This document shows positions 1-9,639 of a stretch of DNA of 64,000 bases, one piece after another. The stretch lies in NCBI RefSeq assembly GCF_040958095.1, contig NC_091160.1, positions 36,723,665 to 36,787,664 on the forward strand, given 5' to 3'. Under the pieces are notes generated by a model. It did not search any database. It had not been told where the DNA came from and saw nothing but the letters and a program-made list of their open reading frames with translations. The DNA is from Procambarus clarkii. Taxonomy: Eukaryota; Arthropoda; Malacostraca; Decapoda; Cambaridae. The position numbers and the translations under genes are program-made. The stretch's first letter is position 1. Each line of letters opens with the position of its first letter.

Positions 1-200
1 GTCCGCTTCATCAGTCCTCAGTCCTCTTCATCAGTCCTCAGTCCGCTTCATCAGTCCTCAGTCCTCTTCATCAGTCCTCAGTCCTCTTCATCAGTCCTCA
101 GTCCTCTTCATCAGTCCTCAGTCCGCTTCATCAGTCCTCAGTCCTCTTCATCAGTCCTCAGTCCGCTTCATCAGTCCTCAGTCCGCTTCATCAGTCCTCA
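1..200. repeat. 20-bp tandem repeat, cut by window edge
   Basis: Ten direct copies of a 20-bp unit (gtcctcttcatcagtcctca, with a t/g variant at base 5) run from base 1 and certainly continue outside the window. No coding signal. Confidence 0.95.
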
Positions 201-369
201 GACTCGTCAACTTTACCCGGACACCAAAACACGTGGGCTCAATGGAAGTGATCGGCGCAGTATAGCCAAGATTGGTGGAAGATTTCCAACTCCCACGGTC
301 TGTGGGCCTCGACCGCAGACGTGCAGCCGAAAGTTCTCAGTCATTGGACGCTCAATCACGGTGATGGAT

Positions 370-1362
370 GGTAGCGTCTTGGTCAGAGAAGGCAGCGTCT
401 TGGTCAGAGAAGGCAGCGTCTTGCTCAGAGAAAGCAGCGTCTTGGTCAGAGAAGGCAGCGTCTTGGTCAAGGAAGGCAGCGTCTTGGTCAGAGAAGGCAG
501 CGTCTTGGTCTGAGAAGGCAGCGTTTTGCTCAGAGAAAGCAGCGTCTTGCTCAGAGAAGGCAGCGTCTTGCTCAGTGAAGGCAGCGTCTTGCTCAGGGAA
601 GGCAGCGTTTTGCTCAGAGAAGGCAGCGTCTTGCTCAGTGAAGGCAGCGTCTTGCTCAGGGAAGGCAGCGTCTTGCTCAGAGAAGGCAGCGTCTTGGTCA
701 GGGAAGGCAGCGTTTTGCTCAGAGAAGGCAGCGTCTTGCTCAGTGAAGGCAGCGTCTTGGTCAGGGAAGGCAGCGTCTTGCTCAGAGAAGGCAGCGTCTT
801 GGTCAGGGAAGGCAGCGTTTTGCTCAGAGAAGGCAGCGTCTTGCTCAGTGAAGGCAGCGTCTTGGTCAGAGAAGGCAGCGTCTTGCTCAGAGAAAGCAGC
901 GTCTTGCTCAGAGAAGGCAGCGTCTTGCTCAGAGAAAGCAGCGTCTTGGTCAGAGAAGGCAGCGTCTTGCTCAGAGAAAGCAGCATCTTGGTCAGAGAAG
1001 GCAGCGTCTTGCTCAGAGAAAGCAGCGTCTTGCTCAGAGAAGGCAGCGTCTTGGTCAGGGAAGGCAGCGTTTTGCTCAGAGAAGGCAGCGTCTTGCTCAG
1101 TGAAGGCAGCGTCTTGGTCAGGGAAGGCAGCGTCTTGCTCAGAGAAGGCAGCGTCTTGGTCAGGGAAGGCAGCGTTTTGCTCAGAGAAGGCAGCGTCTTG
1201 GTCAGGGAAGGCAGCGTCTTGCTCAGAGAAGGCAGCGTCTTGGTCAGGGAAGGCAGCGTTTTGCTCAGAGAAGGCAGCGTTTTGCTCAGAGAAGGCAGCG
1301 TCTTGGTCAGAGAAGGCAGCGTCTTGCTCAGAGAAAGCAGCGTCTTGGTCAGGGATAGCTGC
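370..1362. repeat. 21-bp minisatellite, about 47 copies
   Basis: The unit is close to ggcagcgtcttgctcagaga plus one base. Recurrent variants are ggtc/gctc, agaga/aggga/agtga and cgtc/cgtt. Because 21 is a multiple of three and the unit has no stop, three frames stay open for 250-330 codons. The low-complexity Ser/Ala/Lys-type translations are a by-product of the period. Bases 201-369 just before it hold no recognisable feature. Confidence 0.95.
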
Positions 1363-1553
1363 GACTTGACATGGATGGCAGCATTTTGATGTGGGGATGG
1401 CAGCGACTTAGTTAGGGGGTCTCCTGCTTACTGCTCAATCAGACTTTCATTTAATGACAGTTGCCATCTCTTGCGGCTGACGCCATTTTCCTAATTTAAG
1501 AACTTTAACGAATCGATCGTGGCCCTGTTTAATTTTTATTTTACCAGCGAGTT

Positions 1554-1710
1554 ACGGAGGTATCAGGAGAAAGCGCCAAGTAATTACGACTATATAGCTC
1601 TGGGAAGGGGTCAGGATAAGGATTTGGGATGGGACTGGGGAAAGGAATGGTGCCCAACCACTTGATGGACAGTCGGGGATTGAACGCCGACCTGCATGAA
1701 GCGAGACTGA
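1554..1710 (-). mobile_element. tRNA-derived SINE, family S1
   Basis: This minus-strand copy shares its body (read on plus as attacgactatatagc, then ggataaggatttgggatggg, then gggattgaacgccgacctgc) with copies at 11.76, 42.58 and 53.62 kb. Read in element orientation (best seen at 53.62 kb), the head has an A-box-like tggacggtagagcg and a B-box-like gtgttcaatcccc, as expected of a pol III tRNA-derived promoter. It lies about 55 bp from GPCR exon 3, in the downstream intron. Confidence 0.75.
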
Positions 1711-1765
1711 TGAAGTTAAGTTCACTGTACCAACTAACAAGAGAGTAAAGCCTGGTTATACTGAC

Positions 1766-1879
1766 CAATCTGGAGCATACAATTGGTCTGTCGCCATAGG
1801 TCAGACTTCTGGGTGATGTGAAGCAGGAAGGCGATGATAACAAAGAGGCCGATGGCCAGGTCACTCAGGGCCAAGTTAC
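1766..1879 (-). CDS. GPCR exon 3 (TM2, start of TM3)
   Basis: The acceptor is tctgttgcag, the length 114 nt, the donor ATTG|GTCAGT, phase 1 at both ends. It encodes GNLALSDLAIGLFVII, AFLLHITQKSDLW and ...TNCMLQIG. Trp and Cys in the first extracellular loop fit class A architecture, although only four residues separate them, fewer than the usual WxFGxxxC. Confidence 0.8.
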
Positions 1880-3737
1880 CTGCAACAGAGGTCACCATTA
1901 GATCACATCTCTTACCATACAAACAAATGCAAAAGATTACATGCAAAGGGAATCAAAGATGAATACTCCATTAGATCCAAACGTGGCTTCTGTGGAAGGC
2001 TTGTAGTGGTCAAATGTAAGGTGCTGATTTAAAGAAAGTTATTTGATCTAGTTTCTTAATATATGTAGAGTATTACTCTTAATTACATTGTCTGATAAAG
2101 CATTAGGTTTTTCACGTAAAGGAAAATTATTTTCCTTTCTTGGATTGGAATAATTTTCACCTTATGTTACTTATTATATTTGTCTAGCTAATATTAAATT
2201 GGGATTGCTTTGACGTTTGATGATATTTAACATTTGTGTTAAGTTTCCTCTCACTCGTAGTCTTTTAAGATTGAATTAATTCTGTTCCTTCTGAACGTGA
2301 ATAATATGATTTACTTTTTACTGTACAGTAAATCCATTACAATCACTTCATCTTTAGTGGTTGTAATGAAGTGATCATTGACAAGCCGCTGAGTTCCTGT
2401 CCTCGTCGAGCCCCCTAAGGATGATGACCCTAAGGTAAAGAATTCAGGCGCTGCTGCTCTATCTGCATCTTGAAGAGTATTTAACTCTATGTTAACTTGT
2501 ACATCAAAGTGCTATATATTAACACAAGGTTAACACTGTACCTTCATAAATAATCACGTTACCGTCCTGGGGAGGGTCTAAGTAGTTCAACCTTGGGGAT
2601 ACCTCGATACAAGCCTAAAGTACATATATACACACACGCTTCCTGTCCCCGACAACCGGAATCAATGGGAAGCTGTTGGGTGATGCATAAAACTGTGTAC
2701 AAAACAATAACTACGTATCCCATAAAAATTGAAGTATAAGAGAAAACTTGTGTGCGATATTTTAGTAGTAACTTACCTATAAAATAGAAAGAGGGTTTAT
2801 TGTCGTGTCCGTGTCTGAGGATCTTGACGGTCCGGATGATGACGCCCAGGTTGACGAGGACAGTGAAGAATCCCAGCACCAGCATGGCGATCATCAGCGC
2901 CAGAGACATGCGCCCATCGCAGTAGTCTGAGAAGAGGAGGAGAGCTGCCTCATTACAGATGACTTAAACATTGTTGATGTTGACCAGACCACACACTAGA
3001 AGGTGAAGGAACGACGACGTTTCGGTCCATCCTGAACCATTCTCAAGTAGATTGTGGACCATTCACAATCGACTTGGGAATGGTCCAGGACGGACCGAAA
3101 CGTCGTCGTCCCTTCACTTTCTAGTGTGTGGTCTGGTCAACTTACTTTAGCCACGTTATTGTGACTCATCGCCTGCATATGGATTAAACATTATGTACAG
3201 ACTTACAAGAAAAGGTGAAGGTCACACGCTAATTGTCCTTGTGACATTGTCGGAGACAAGCAGCATATTGAGGGTATCGTGGTCTCCTTAGGTTAAAGAT
3301 TGACATTCCCCACGATACAACCCACAACAGTTGCCTAACTCCAGGGTACTCACTTAATAACTGCCTAGGTGAATACCGACATCAGGTGAAAGGAAACGTG
3401 ACATACCAGAAAAAATGATGTGTGTGTGTAAATCACGAAGAAATTAACACGTGATGAATAATGTGTAGTTTATGTATACGATATTATATATATATATATA
3501 TATATATATCGACAATGCTATATGTATATATTTATTTATTTATATTTAGTTCGTATAAATAAACATAGATAGCTTACCCTTACCCTTTGTGTGGAATATG
3601 ATGGAAGAGTTAACACTCTTGCATATACCCATCATTATCGGCCGTCTTGGGACTTCTATAGTCACCTCGCTAAACACATTTTCTATGAACAAGTCGGAAA
3701 CTTGCATTCCTCCGTTTTCTTTGTCGCTGTCCGTCAT
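1766..3737 (-). CDS. Class A GPCR, 5' part (three exons, gene continues off window)
   Basis: This is a join of exons 3737-3584, 2926-2777 and 1879-1766, about 139 residues: an extracellular N-terminus, TM1, intracellular loop 1, TM2 and the start of TM3. TM1 carries the conserved Asn (VLVNLGVII). TM2 has FYFIGNLALSDLAIGL, with the NLALSDL signature and the 2.50 Asp. A Trp and a Cys follow in extracellular loop 1. All introns are phase 1 with GT-AG borders. The N-terminus has an NSS glycosylation sequon and no signal peptide, normal for class A receptors. The YFIGNLALSDL stretch is reminiscent of the EDG/MECA group (sphingosine-1-phosphate, lysophosphatidate, cannabinoid receptors), but 139 residues cannot fix the ligand. 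TM3-TM7 are not in this window: downstream there are only a SINE and minisatellites, so the next exon lies beyond base 1 or the locus is broken. Confidence 0.75.
1880..2776 (-). other. GPCR intron 2
   Basis: This is AT-rich unique sequence. A plus-strand tail of SINE family S2 lies at about 2565-2690 (ttcaaccttggggatacctc, then aagcctaaag, then cctgtccccgac), matching the ends of the copies at 8.7, 24.9 and 48.4 kb. No exon is seen. Confidence 0.6.
2777..2926 (-). CDS. GPCR exon 2 (TM1)
   Basis: The acceptor is ctcctcctcttctcag and the donor is ATAG|GTAAGT, giving 150 nt in phase 1 at both ends. It encodes YCDGRMSLALMIAML, the rest of TM1 with its Asn, a basic loop (RTVKILRHGHDNK) and the first residues of TM2. 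Splicing to exon 3 recreates an uninterrupted FYFIGNLALSDL signature, which is strong support for both junctions. Confidence 0.85.
2980..3177. mobile_element. Fold-back element FB1 with ribozyme-like arms, copy 1
   Basis: Two arms in inverted orientation, each about 75 bp, begin ttgaccagaccacacactag and meet near 3060. They are followed by a fixed flank (actttagccacgttattgtg) shared with copy 2 at 5.5 kb. It sits in GPCR intron 1. Each arm contains a hairpin-GAAACGTC motif (plus strand about 3070-3108; minus strand about 3012-3052). The element has no coding capacity. Confidence 0.8.
3178..3583 (-). other. GPCR intron 1, distal part
   Basis: Mostly unique sequence. At 3411-3480 it resembles the 3' tail of the Penelope-like family seen at 45.9 and 48.7 kb (aaatcacgaagaaattaaca, then cgtgatga). 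A short AT microsatellite lies at 3485-3510. Confidence 0.5.
3584..3737 (-). CDS. GPCR exon 1 (N-terminus)
   Basis: The ATG at 3737-3735 sits in aatacaATGac, with an A at -3. The exon encodes about 51 residues (MTDSDKENGG... to ...IIFHTK), acidic at the start, with a sequon in SVNSSII. Two overlapping donors (AAGG|GTAAGG ending at 3584 and AAGG|GTAAGC ending at 3578) are both phase 1. The second would insert Gly-Lys. Either joins exon 2 to give an Asp codon. Confidence 0.6.
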
Positions 3738-4034
3738 TGTATTTCGCTCCAGTAAACTTATTTAATATAATTATATTAAAACCAACTTTAGCGCAACACG
3801 TGACGAATTTTTTGTCTTATTTTCTGCACTGAATTTTTCTTGATATATAGTCTAGTAATTTATTTTTCTTTAATTAGTTGATTTGCTTTTCGGTGGAATA
3901 TTTTCAAGATGTAGGCGCCCCTTAAGTCCTTACCTTCGGGGTCCTTGAATTGAATCTCAAGCTTGAAACTTACTCTATAAAGATGGATAAAGGATTTCGG
4001 TAATAGCATGTTATACACACACACACAAATTCCA
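3738..4034. other. AT-rich flank upstream of GPCR exon 1
   Basis: No open frame or repeat family is recognised. It should hold the 5' UTR, or a further 5' intron, of the GPCR. No promoter motif can be defended. Confidence 0.4.
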
Positions 4035-4612
4035 ATTCAAAGTTTTAAATGTACACTCTTAGGCAAATAAAGGGACCTATATAGTCTATAACTCACTCCC
4101 TAATGAATTGAAAAGCTGTCCAACTTTTGTCCTATTCAAAAATATAACCAAAAAATACTTAATTTCATCTTCATAGTTTCCTACCCAGTACTTTAAACTC
4201 GCACTGTATCTTGTGCTACACAATCCCCCAATATATGTCTCTAAGCCTTACAACTTCACCATTGTAATCATTGTTATCATCTTGCATCATTGTTGTTATA
4301 TTGAACGCATATTTTACTGCATTATGCCTTGAAATAATTCTCAAATTATGTTTCAATGTACCTGTTGACAACCCTCAAATTTTACTTTAGTGTACCTATT
4401 AATCTTCGTCACATTTTCTTACAATATACCGGCTAACATTTTTCAATTTTGTTAAAAATTACCCACTTAAAATTATCTGTTAGATTAAGGCCCTGCCCGA
4501 AACTATGCGTGTTAAGTGGCTTGACAACAATGTACAAACATCAATGCTATGTACTCTCATAAACCCAATATACCTTCTTGTATATATATAAATAAATAAT
4601 AAATAAATGTAA
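4035..4612 (+). mobile_element. LINE 3' end fragment
   Basis: Translation gives a broken reverse-transcriptase C-terminus of the type YNSLPNELKS...FVLFKNITKKYLISS, followed by a 3' UTR. The 3' UTR shares gcccgaaac...gtggctt...caatataccttctt with 38.98-39.07 kb and ends in an ataaataaataa tail. Stops and shifts show it is dead. Confidence 0.6.
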
Positions 4613-4894
4613 ATTTGACAAGATCTGACAAGAGCGTGAGAAATGAGTCATTGCATTAATCTAAGAACGTTGGGACGGCGCAGTATTTGTTAGGTAAGTA
4701 AACATAGTAGCAACACACACACCCTCTGTGTGAGGAAGTCTCTGACTAATGTGAAACAGCGAGTCATAGTGAGAGAGGAAACGTCAGAGTGGAGGAAGTA
4801 CCAAACGGGTCCACTGCCACACAGCTCTCCACCATGCAAAACTTAGTAATAATAATAATAATATTACACTGTGAGTAATCACACTAACGTGACT

Positions 4895-5075
4895 GCATCA
4901 ATGAGACAATCCGTAAGAGAAGTGATGAGGGTTCGAACATACGTCCGAGAGGATCCCAGACGCTGCCTTAATCTTTTGACCATGTCGTAGCTCAGTCGAC
5001 TAAGGCAGCGTCTGGGATGCTCTCGGACGTAGGTTCGAAGTCCTCGTCACGGCCCTTGTGGATTTGTTCTATATG
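4895..5075. mobile_element. Inverted pair of tRNA-derived SINEs, family S5
   Basis: The right half (4983-5070, plus) reads tcgtagctcagtcgactaag (A-box-like) and later taggttcgaagtcctc (B-box-like), ending cttgtggatttgttc. The left half (4895-4975) is the same sequence inverted. The halves are separated by about 10 bp, so the transcript would fold back. Single copies of the family lie at 62.39 kb (minus) and 63.11 kb (plus). Confidence 0.75.
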
Positions 5076-5330
5076 GTGGGTGTTCGCCCACGCACGCTTC
5101 TAGCGACTAGACCAACACATGGTAAAACGATTACAACCTGGGGTTCTACTGAACCCACAAGTATTTCTTTGTGGGGTTCAGGAAACCCAATAAATCCACA
5201 AGGATCCTTGTGGGGTTCAGTAGAACTCCAGGTTGCAATCCTTATGTCATGTCGTGGTTCAGTCGCTAGAAGCGTCTGTGTGGGACCATCCTTCGCATAG
5301 GTTCGAACCCTCATCTCTGCTTCTACGGAT
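5076..5330. repeat. Second fold-back built from SINE-like arms
   Basis: The inner arms tggggttctactgaacccac and gtggggttcagtagaactcc are reverse complements. The outer arms (cgcttctagcgactagacc and ttcagtcgctagaagcg) are too. The right arm has a B-box-like taggttcgaaccctc. Together with 4895-5075 it forms two consecutive palindromic SINE dimers. Confidence 0.65.
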
Positions 5331-5335
5331 TATAT

Positions 5336-5336
5336 C

Positions 5337-5418
<82 letters not shown>
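5336..5418. repeat. (TTA)n microsatellite
   Basis: About 27 uninterrupted triplets. Open Ile and other homopolymer frames here are artefacts of the repeat. Confidence 0.97.
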
Positions 5419-5471
5419 GTCACACGGAAAGGGGACCCAAATTGACCTGAAATTATACTAAGACTGATAGC

Positions 5472-5640
5472 TGACCAGACCACACACTAGAAGGTGAAGG
5501 GACGACGACGTTTCGGTCCGTCCTGGACCATTCTCAAGTCATTGGTCCAGGACGGACCGAAACGTCGTCGTCCCTTCACCTTCTAGTGTGTGGTCTGGTC
5601 AACATACTTTAGCCACGTTATTGTGACTCATCGCCTGCTT
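5472..5640. mobile_element. Fold-back element FB1, copy 2
   Basis: Near-perfect inverted arms 5472-5533 and 5545-5602 surround a short loop, and the right flank agccacgttattgtgactca is the same as in copy 1. The left arm on the minus strand (5541-5503) carries an intact ribozyme-like motif: TGAC, TTGAGAAT, GGTCC-loop-GGACC, GAAACGTC, GTCG. Confidence 0.85.
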
Positions 5641-6399
5641 AAGACTGATAGCAAGATGTATTATCTTAACCGAAGGTGAGGTTTAAGAAAATGTCGATTC
5701 TGAGAATTCCTTGGAGGTGCTTGTCACCTTAACACAGCTCTCCGCGTCCCCAGCACTCACTTCCTGGGAGATTTCGCGTCTTATAGTATTAGCAGACACT
5801 TAATCTCAGTTTTTCTCACATTTCACTTGGGTTTACGGCCAGCGACCACTGAGTGGTCATTAGACAGGTCTTTCTAGCCCATACATGCATAATAGCTAAG
5901 AATCTGACAAAATTGCTGTTTGGGACATTTCCTGTCCATCGTTTATATCTCCACTTAATCATCGGTTCACAACTAGTTGAGTACATGTAACGGTTCGGTC
6001 GTGGCTGTTATTCATGGAAATCTCACTTCTTTTGTTTTCAAATAGTCAGAATTGCAGATTTTTTGCTGTAATTCCACTTTCCACCATTCACATTTCCACC
6101 TAAGTGGTCTCTAAGTGGGCTGTCGGTTAGTCTCGTTAATCTCACTGGGTTGTTCCACTCTACAAACATAACCGAAACATCAGGAAATCTAGCGTGGAAT
6201 CCCAGTACTGGCATTGAACTTTAAATCAAACCGTCAGGGCCAGCAATGGCGACCTGTACAGGGTTCGAACTTGACTGAGCCTCGCCCCGGTTATCGCAGA
6301 CACCCACTGCTCAATGCGTATCTGATAGCGTTTATCTATTTATCTCCTTATCTAAATTCTGAGTCGGAGAGAGTAAGAACTGAGAACGAATTAGCATGA
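5641..6399. other. Unassigned sequence
   Basis: No convincing exon. A tRNA-like B box (agggttcgaacttg) at about 6261 suggests a decayed SINE head. Confidence 0.4.
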
Positions 6400-6412
6400 C
6401 TTCCGTTGTTAC

Positions 6413-6605
6413 CTTCACGTTGTTACCAAGGGAGCAGCACACCGGGTCACCCTCCCTCAGCACCTCCCCTCCATCACTCATTCTGTATTCAAACTTCCCG
6501 TAAACATTTACATCCCCCAGGAAATTCTGGATCTTATAGACCACTTTGCTTGTTATGGTCTCAGCGTGTTTCATTGTTGTTACATGTGTGTAAACACCTG
6601 GCGTT
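6413..6605 (-). CDS. Candidate internal exon, product unknown
   Basis: This is an open stretch of 64 codons between a fair acceptor (ttgcttcttag) and donor (GTGAAG|GTAACA). It encodes TPGVYTHVTTMKHAE, then KVVYKIQNFLGDVNVYGKF and EGDPVCCSLGNNVK. It is not low complexity and has mixed residue use, unlike the repeat-derived frames. Entry is phase 2 and exit phase 0. I do not recognise the family. It lies on the GPCR strand 2.7 kb upstream of GPCR exon 1, but exon 1 has its own ATG, so they need not belong together. It could equally be chance. Confidence 0.25.
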
Positions 6606-6769
6606 CTAAGAAGCAAATATGTCGATGGATTCCTACGAAACCTTTGCTGGAGAAGTAATATTAACAAATGGGAGGCTGATGTGTGAGAACCAGTGGTGAT
6701 CTAGATTATATTATACCCGGCTCGTTATCTCAGTGTCAGTCCATGTAACACATAGCTACCAACCCACGC

Positions 6770-6908
6770 CTCCACACATCTGGCAGTCACCTCCACACAT
6801 CTGACAGTCACCTCCACACATCTGTCAGTCACCTCCACACATCTGTCAGTCACCTCCACACACCTTCCAGTCACCTCCACACATCTGTCAGTCACCTCCA
6901 CAAGTCTG
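6770..6908. repeat. 21-bp tandem repeat, 6-7 copies
   Basis: The unit is cacctccacacatctgtcag plus one base, with cagt/ccagt variants. Nothing is recognised from 6909 to 7479. Confidence 0.9.
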
Positions 6909-7479
6909 CCACAGGCTCAGCAAGCGAAGCTTTGTAACAACATAATAGGTTGCCATAGTAACCCTTGTAATGGCAAATGTTAACACTGGTTGTAAACACA
7001 GGAAATGGCGGGAAACAGATATCAACAAGTCAACAAACGCCAGCGCCACCTACAGTGTTCCCTGCCACTTTACGGACACACGCATTTGAATATTGATTTG
7101 TCAATAAACCTAAAAAAAAAAAACAGTGGAGAACGATTGGGCACCGATCCTTAATGTTCACCTGTTCACCTAACAATATTTGGGGACCTGTTTGTAAACA
7201 TACTGGGGATCATGTTCCATTGTAAAATAATTGAGCAAGACTTAAGTTGAGCCGTGGGAAGGAAGAGCTTAGAGAAAACTAACAAGAGTCTGAAATCTTC
7301 AGCACCCGCCTGTGAAAAAACAAAACATGTTTTTGTTTTACAATAAATGTTGACCAGCTGGTGTTCAGCTTGTCTTCTGACAAGCTGAAAATAGCTCCTC
7401 ATAAAATAATCAATAATTTAGTTTATGATAGTTTTGTTAGCCATGATTGGCTGCTCTTACTCTCATGTCTCTCCTTCTC

Positions 7480-7590
7480 TGTATTGCATTAGGCAGTGAT
7501 GAGTTGAGACGCGGGACCAAAGAGCCAAAGCTCTACCCCCGCAAGCACAACTAGGTGAGTACAACCAGGTGAGTACACACACACACTCAA
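7480..7590 (+). mobile_element. LINE L1c 3' terminus
   Basis: It shares gcgggaccaaagagccaaag and cccccgcaagcacaactagg with the LINE ends at 40.2, 52.6, 52.8 and 59.8 kb, and ends in repeats of gtgagtacaac running into a short AC tract. Confidence 0.7.
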
Positions 7591-7662
7591 GCACTGCGTT
7601 GGTGTCCCATGTTCGACTCCCATACGCTGACGTCATCTGCGTTGGTCTCCCAGCGCAGATGG

Positions 7663-7745
<83 letters not shown>
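7663..7745. repeat. (GACA)n microsatellite
   Basis: About 20 tetranucleotide copies. 7746-8239 has no supported feature; it is moderately GC-rich near 8130-8200. Confidence 0.97.
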
Positions 7746-8239
7746 GGGACTGGTGGGGGGTATAGAAGGTATAGGCTCTCCATCAACATCATGACATTAC
7801 TATAGTAAGCACTTGATTGGTTAACTTCACGTTCTAAGCCTTTCCACGTCCTCGTCTGCACAACTCATTACCTTCAATAACATGTTGCAAATAAGCTTAA
7901 CCTGCACTCCAGTAAGTCTAATCTACATTTTTCAGAGTTTAACCCATCAAGTCGACCTCACTCATTCAGCCTCAGTCGTCACAATAAACATCTCACTCCA
8001 GACTAGACTGATCGTGAGCGGCTACAGTACGACCCGCTGGAGTAAGAGCCCGCTGGAGGGTATTGTGGCTCGGTGTTTATGGAGTGTCAGCCATGTTTGC
8101 TGGCGCGAAGGTCAACATTAACCCAGCAGGGCGGAGCCTCGCTGGTCCGGACGCGGCTAATGTTTTGGCGCCCTACGCTTCGCTCGAGTGCTCACTCGCC
8201 GCTCATACCACGCCATTATAATCCATTGTTATAATGATT

Positions 8240-8595
8240 TTGACCAGACCACACACTAGAAGGTGAAGGGACGACGACGTTTCGGTCCGTCCTGGACCAC
8301 ACACTAGAAGGTGAAGGGACGGCGACGTTTCGGTCCGTCCTGGACCACACACTAGAAGGTGAAGGGTCGACGACGTTCGGTCCGTCCTGGACCACACACT
8401 AGAAGGTGAAGGGACGGCGACGTTTCGGTCCGTCCTGGACCACACACTAGAAGGTGAAGGGTCGACGACGTTCCGGTCCGTCCTGGACCACACACTAGAA
8501 GGTGAAGGGACGGCGACGTTCCGGTCCGTCCTGGACCACACACTAGAAGGTGAAGGGACGGCGACGTTCCGGTCCGTCCTGGACCATTCTCAAAA
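8240..8595. repeat. 48-bp tandem expansion of the FB1 arm
   Basis: Seven head-to-tail copies of the FB1 arm (accacacactagaaggtgaa, then the gacgtttcggtccgtcctgg segment) are 47-48 bp each. Only the last unit keeps the ccattctcaa part. Several units carry gttccgg instead of gtttcgg, which would change GAAA to GGAA on the minus strand. Confidence 0.9.
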
Positions 8596-8689
8596 ATGAT
8601 TTATTGTTCGTTAGTGTTCGAACGTTCGTTAGTTTTTATTTTATTGTTCGTTAGTGGCCCGCTGTCTCTATTTTCCTTGTTTTAGGGGA

Positions 8690-8925
8690 CATCATGGGGG
8701 ACAGTAGCACAGTGATCAACGTTCCCGGCTCTCAATTGAGGATTCCAGTTACGTTCACCTTTCACCCTAATGACCTGTTCACCTAGCAGTAAATAGGTAC
8801 CCGGGAGGAGGGTAGACAGCTGTTGTGGGTTGCATTCTGGGAGAGGTCAGTAGTTCGATCCAGGGAGGAGGAATTCTTGACAAGCCTAAGGCCAGACGTC
8901 CTGTCCCCAATAACAAAACATATAT
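8690..8925 (+). mobile_element. SINE family S2
   Basis: Order: a degenerate tRNA-like head (gtagcacagtgatcaacgtt), the central block cctagcagtaaataggtacc, then gtcagtagttcgatccagg and a tail with acaagcctaaggccagacgt. Related copies are at 24.9, 46.5, 48.4, 52.65 and 63.47 kb. Confidence 0.7.
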
Positions 8926-8984
8926 TATAATACCCTCATTCAGGGGCTAGGCGGACTTCTTGTTGGATAGGCGCCTGTTTAGTG

Positions 8985-9460
8985 ATCATCTTCACTGAGG
9001 TGAGAGGTGGTGAAGGTGGTGGTGGTGACGGAGGTTGTGGTGGTGATAGAGTAGGTGGTTATGGTAATTGTGGTGGTTGTGGTGAAGATGGTGGTGAAGA
9101 TGGTGGTGGTGACGGAGGTTGTGGTGGTGATAGAGTAGGTGGTTATGGTAATTGTGGTGGTTGTGGTGAAGATGGTGGTGAAGATGGTGGTGGTGACGGA
9201 GGTTGTGGTGGTGATAGAGTAGGTGGTTATGGTAATTGTGGTGGTTGTGGTGAAGATGGTGGTGAAGATGGTGGTGGTGGTGACGGAGGTTGTGGTGGTG
9301 ATAGAGTAGGTGGTTATGGTAATTGTGGTGGTGGTGGTGAAGATGGTGGTGGTGGTGACGGAGGTTCTGGTGGTGATAGAGTAGGTGGTTATGGTAATTG
9401 TGTTGGTTGTGGTGAAGATGGTGGTGAAGATGGTGGTGAAGATGGTGGTGGTGGTGGTGG
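8985..9460. repeat. 84-bp minisatellite, about 5 copies, GGT-rich
   Basis: The unit contains gatagagtaggtggttatgg and ends ggtgaagatggtggtgaaga. The plus frame reads Gly/Asp/Cys-rich 28-residue repeats and the minus frame reads His-rich ones. There is no signal peptide, splice pattern or conserved flank, so I treat it as non-coding. Confidence 0.8.
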
Positions 9461-9639
9461 AGGGGCTGGCTTTCAGGTCCTCTTAAACCTCTAGTCATAC
9501 TTCTGCTCTCATTTTTGTCTCCTTATTTTCCGCTTGTTCAGGATGTTTCTTACCTGATATTGTGCTTACCTGCTAGTACTTGCAGTCAGGGAGGAGTAGC
9601 TCCTGGGCCCGCCTCTTTATAATCGAGTGACGCAATTTT

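Noticed and set aside
368..1389. Ser/Ala/Lys- and Leu/Ser-rich proteins of about 250-330 residues
   Set aside because: The 21-bp minisatellite produces them in three frames.
3130..3177. Canonical hammerhead strand from the FB1 flank (gatgagtcac on minus)
   Set aside because: It reads GCGATGA rather than CUGAUGA and is not placed to pair with the GAAAC arm as stem II requires.
8982..9498. Gly/Cys/Asp-rich protein, or His-rich protein on the other strand
   Set aside because: An 84-bp GGT-rich minisatellite; both strands are open, no signal peptide, and no conserved ends.
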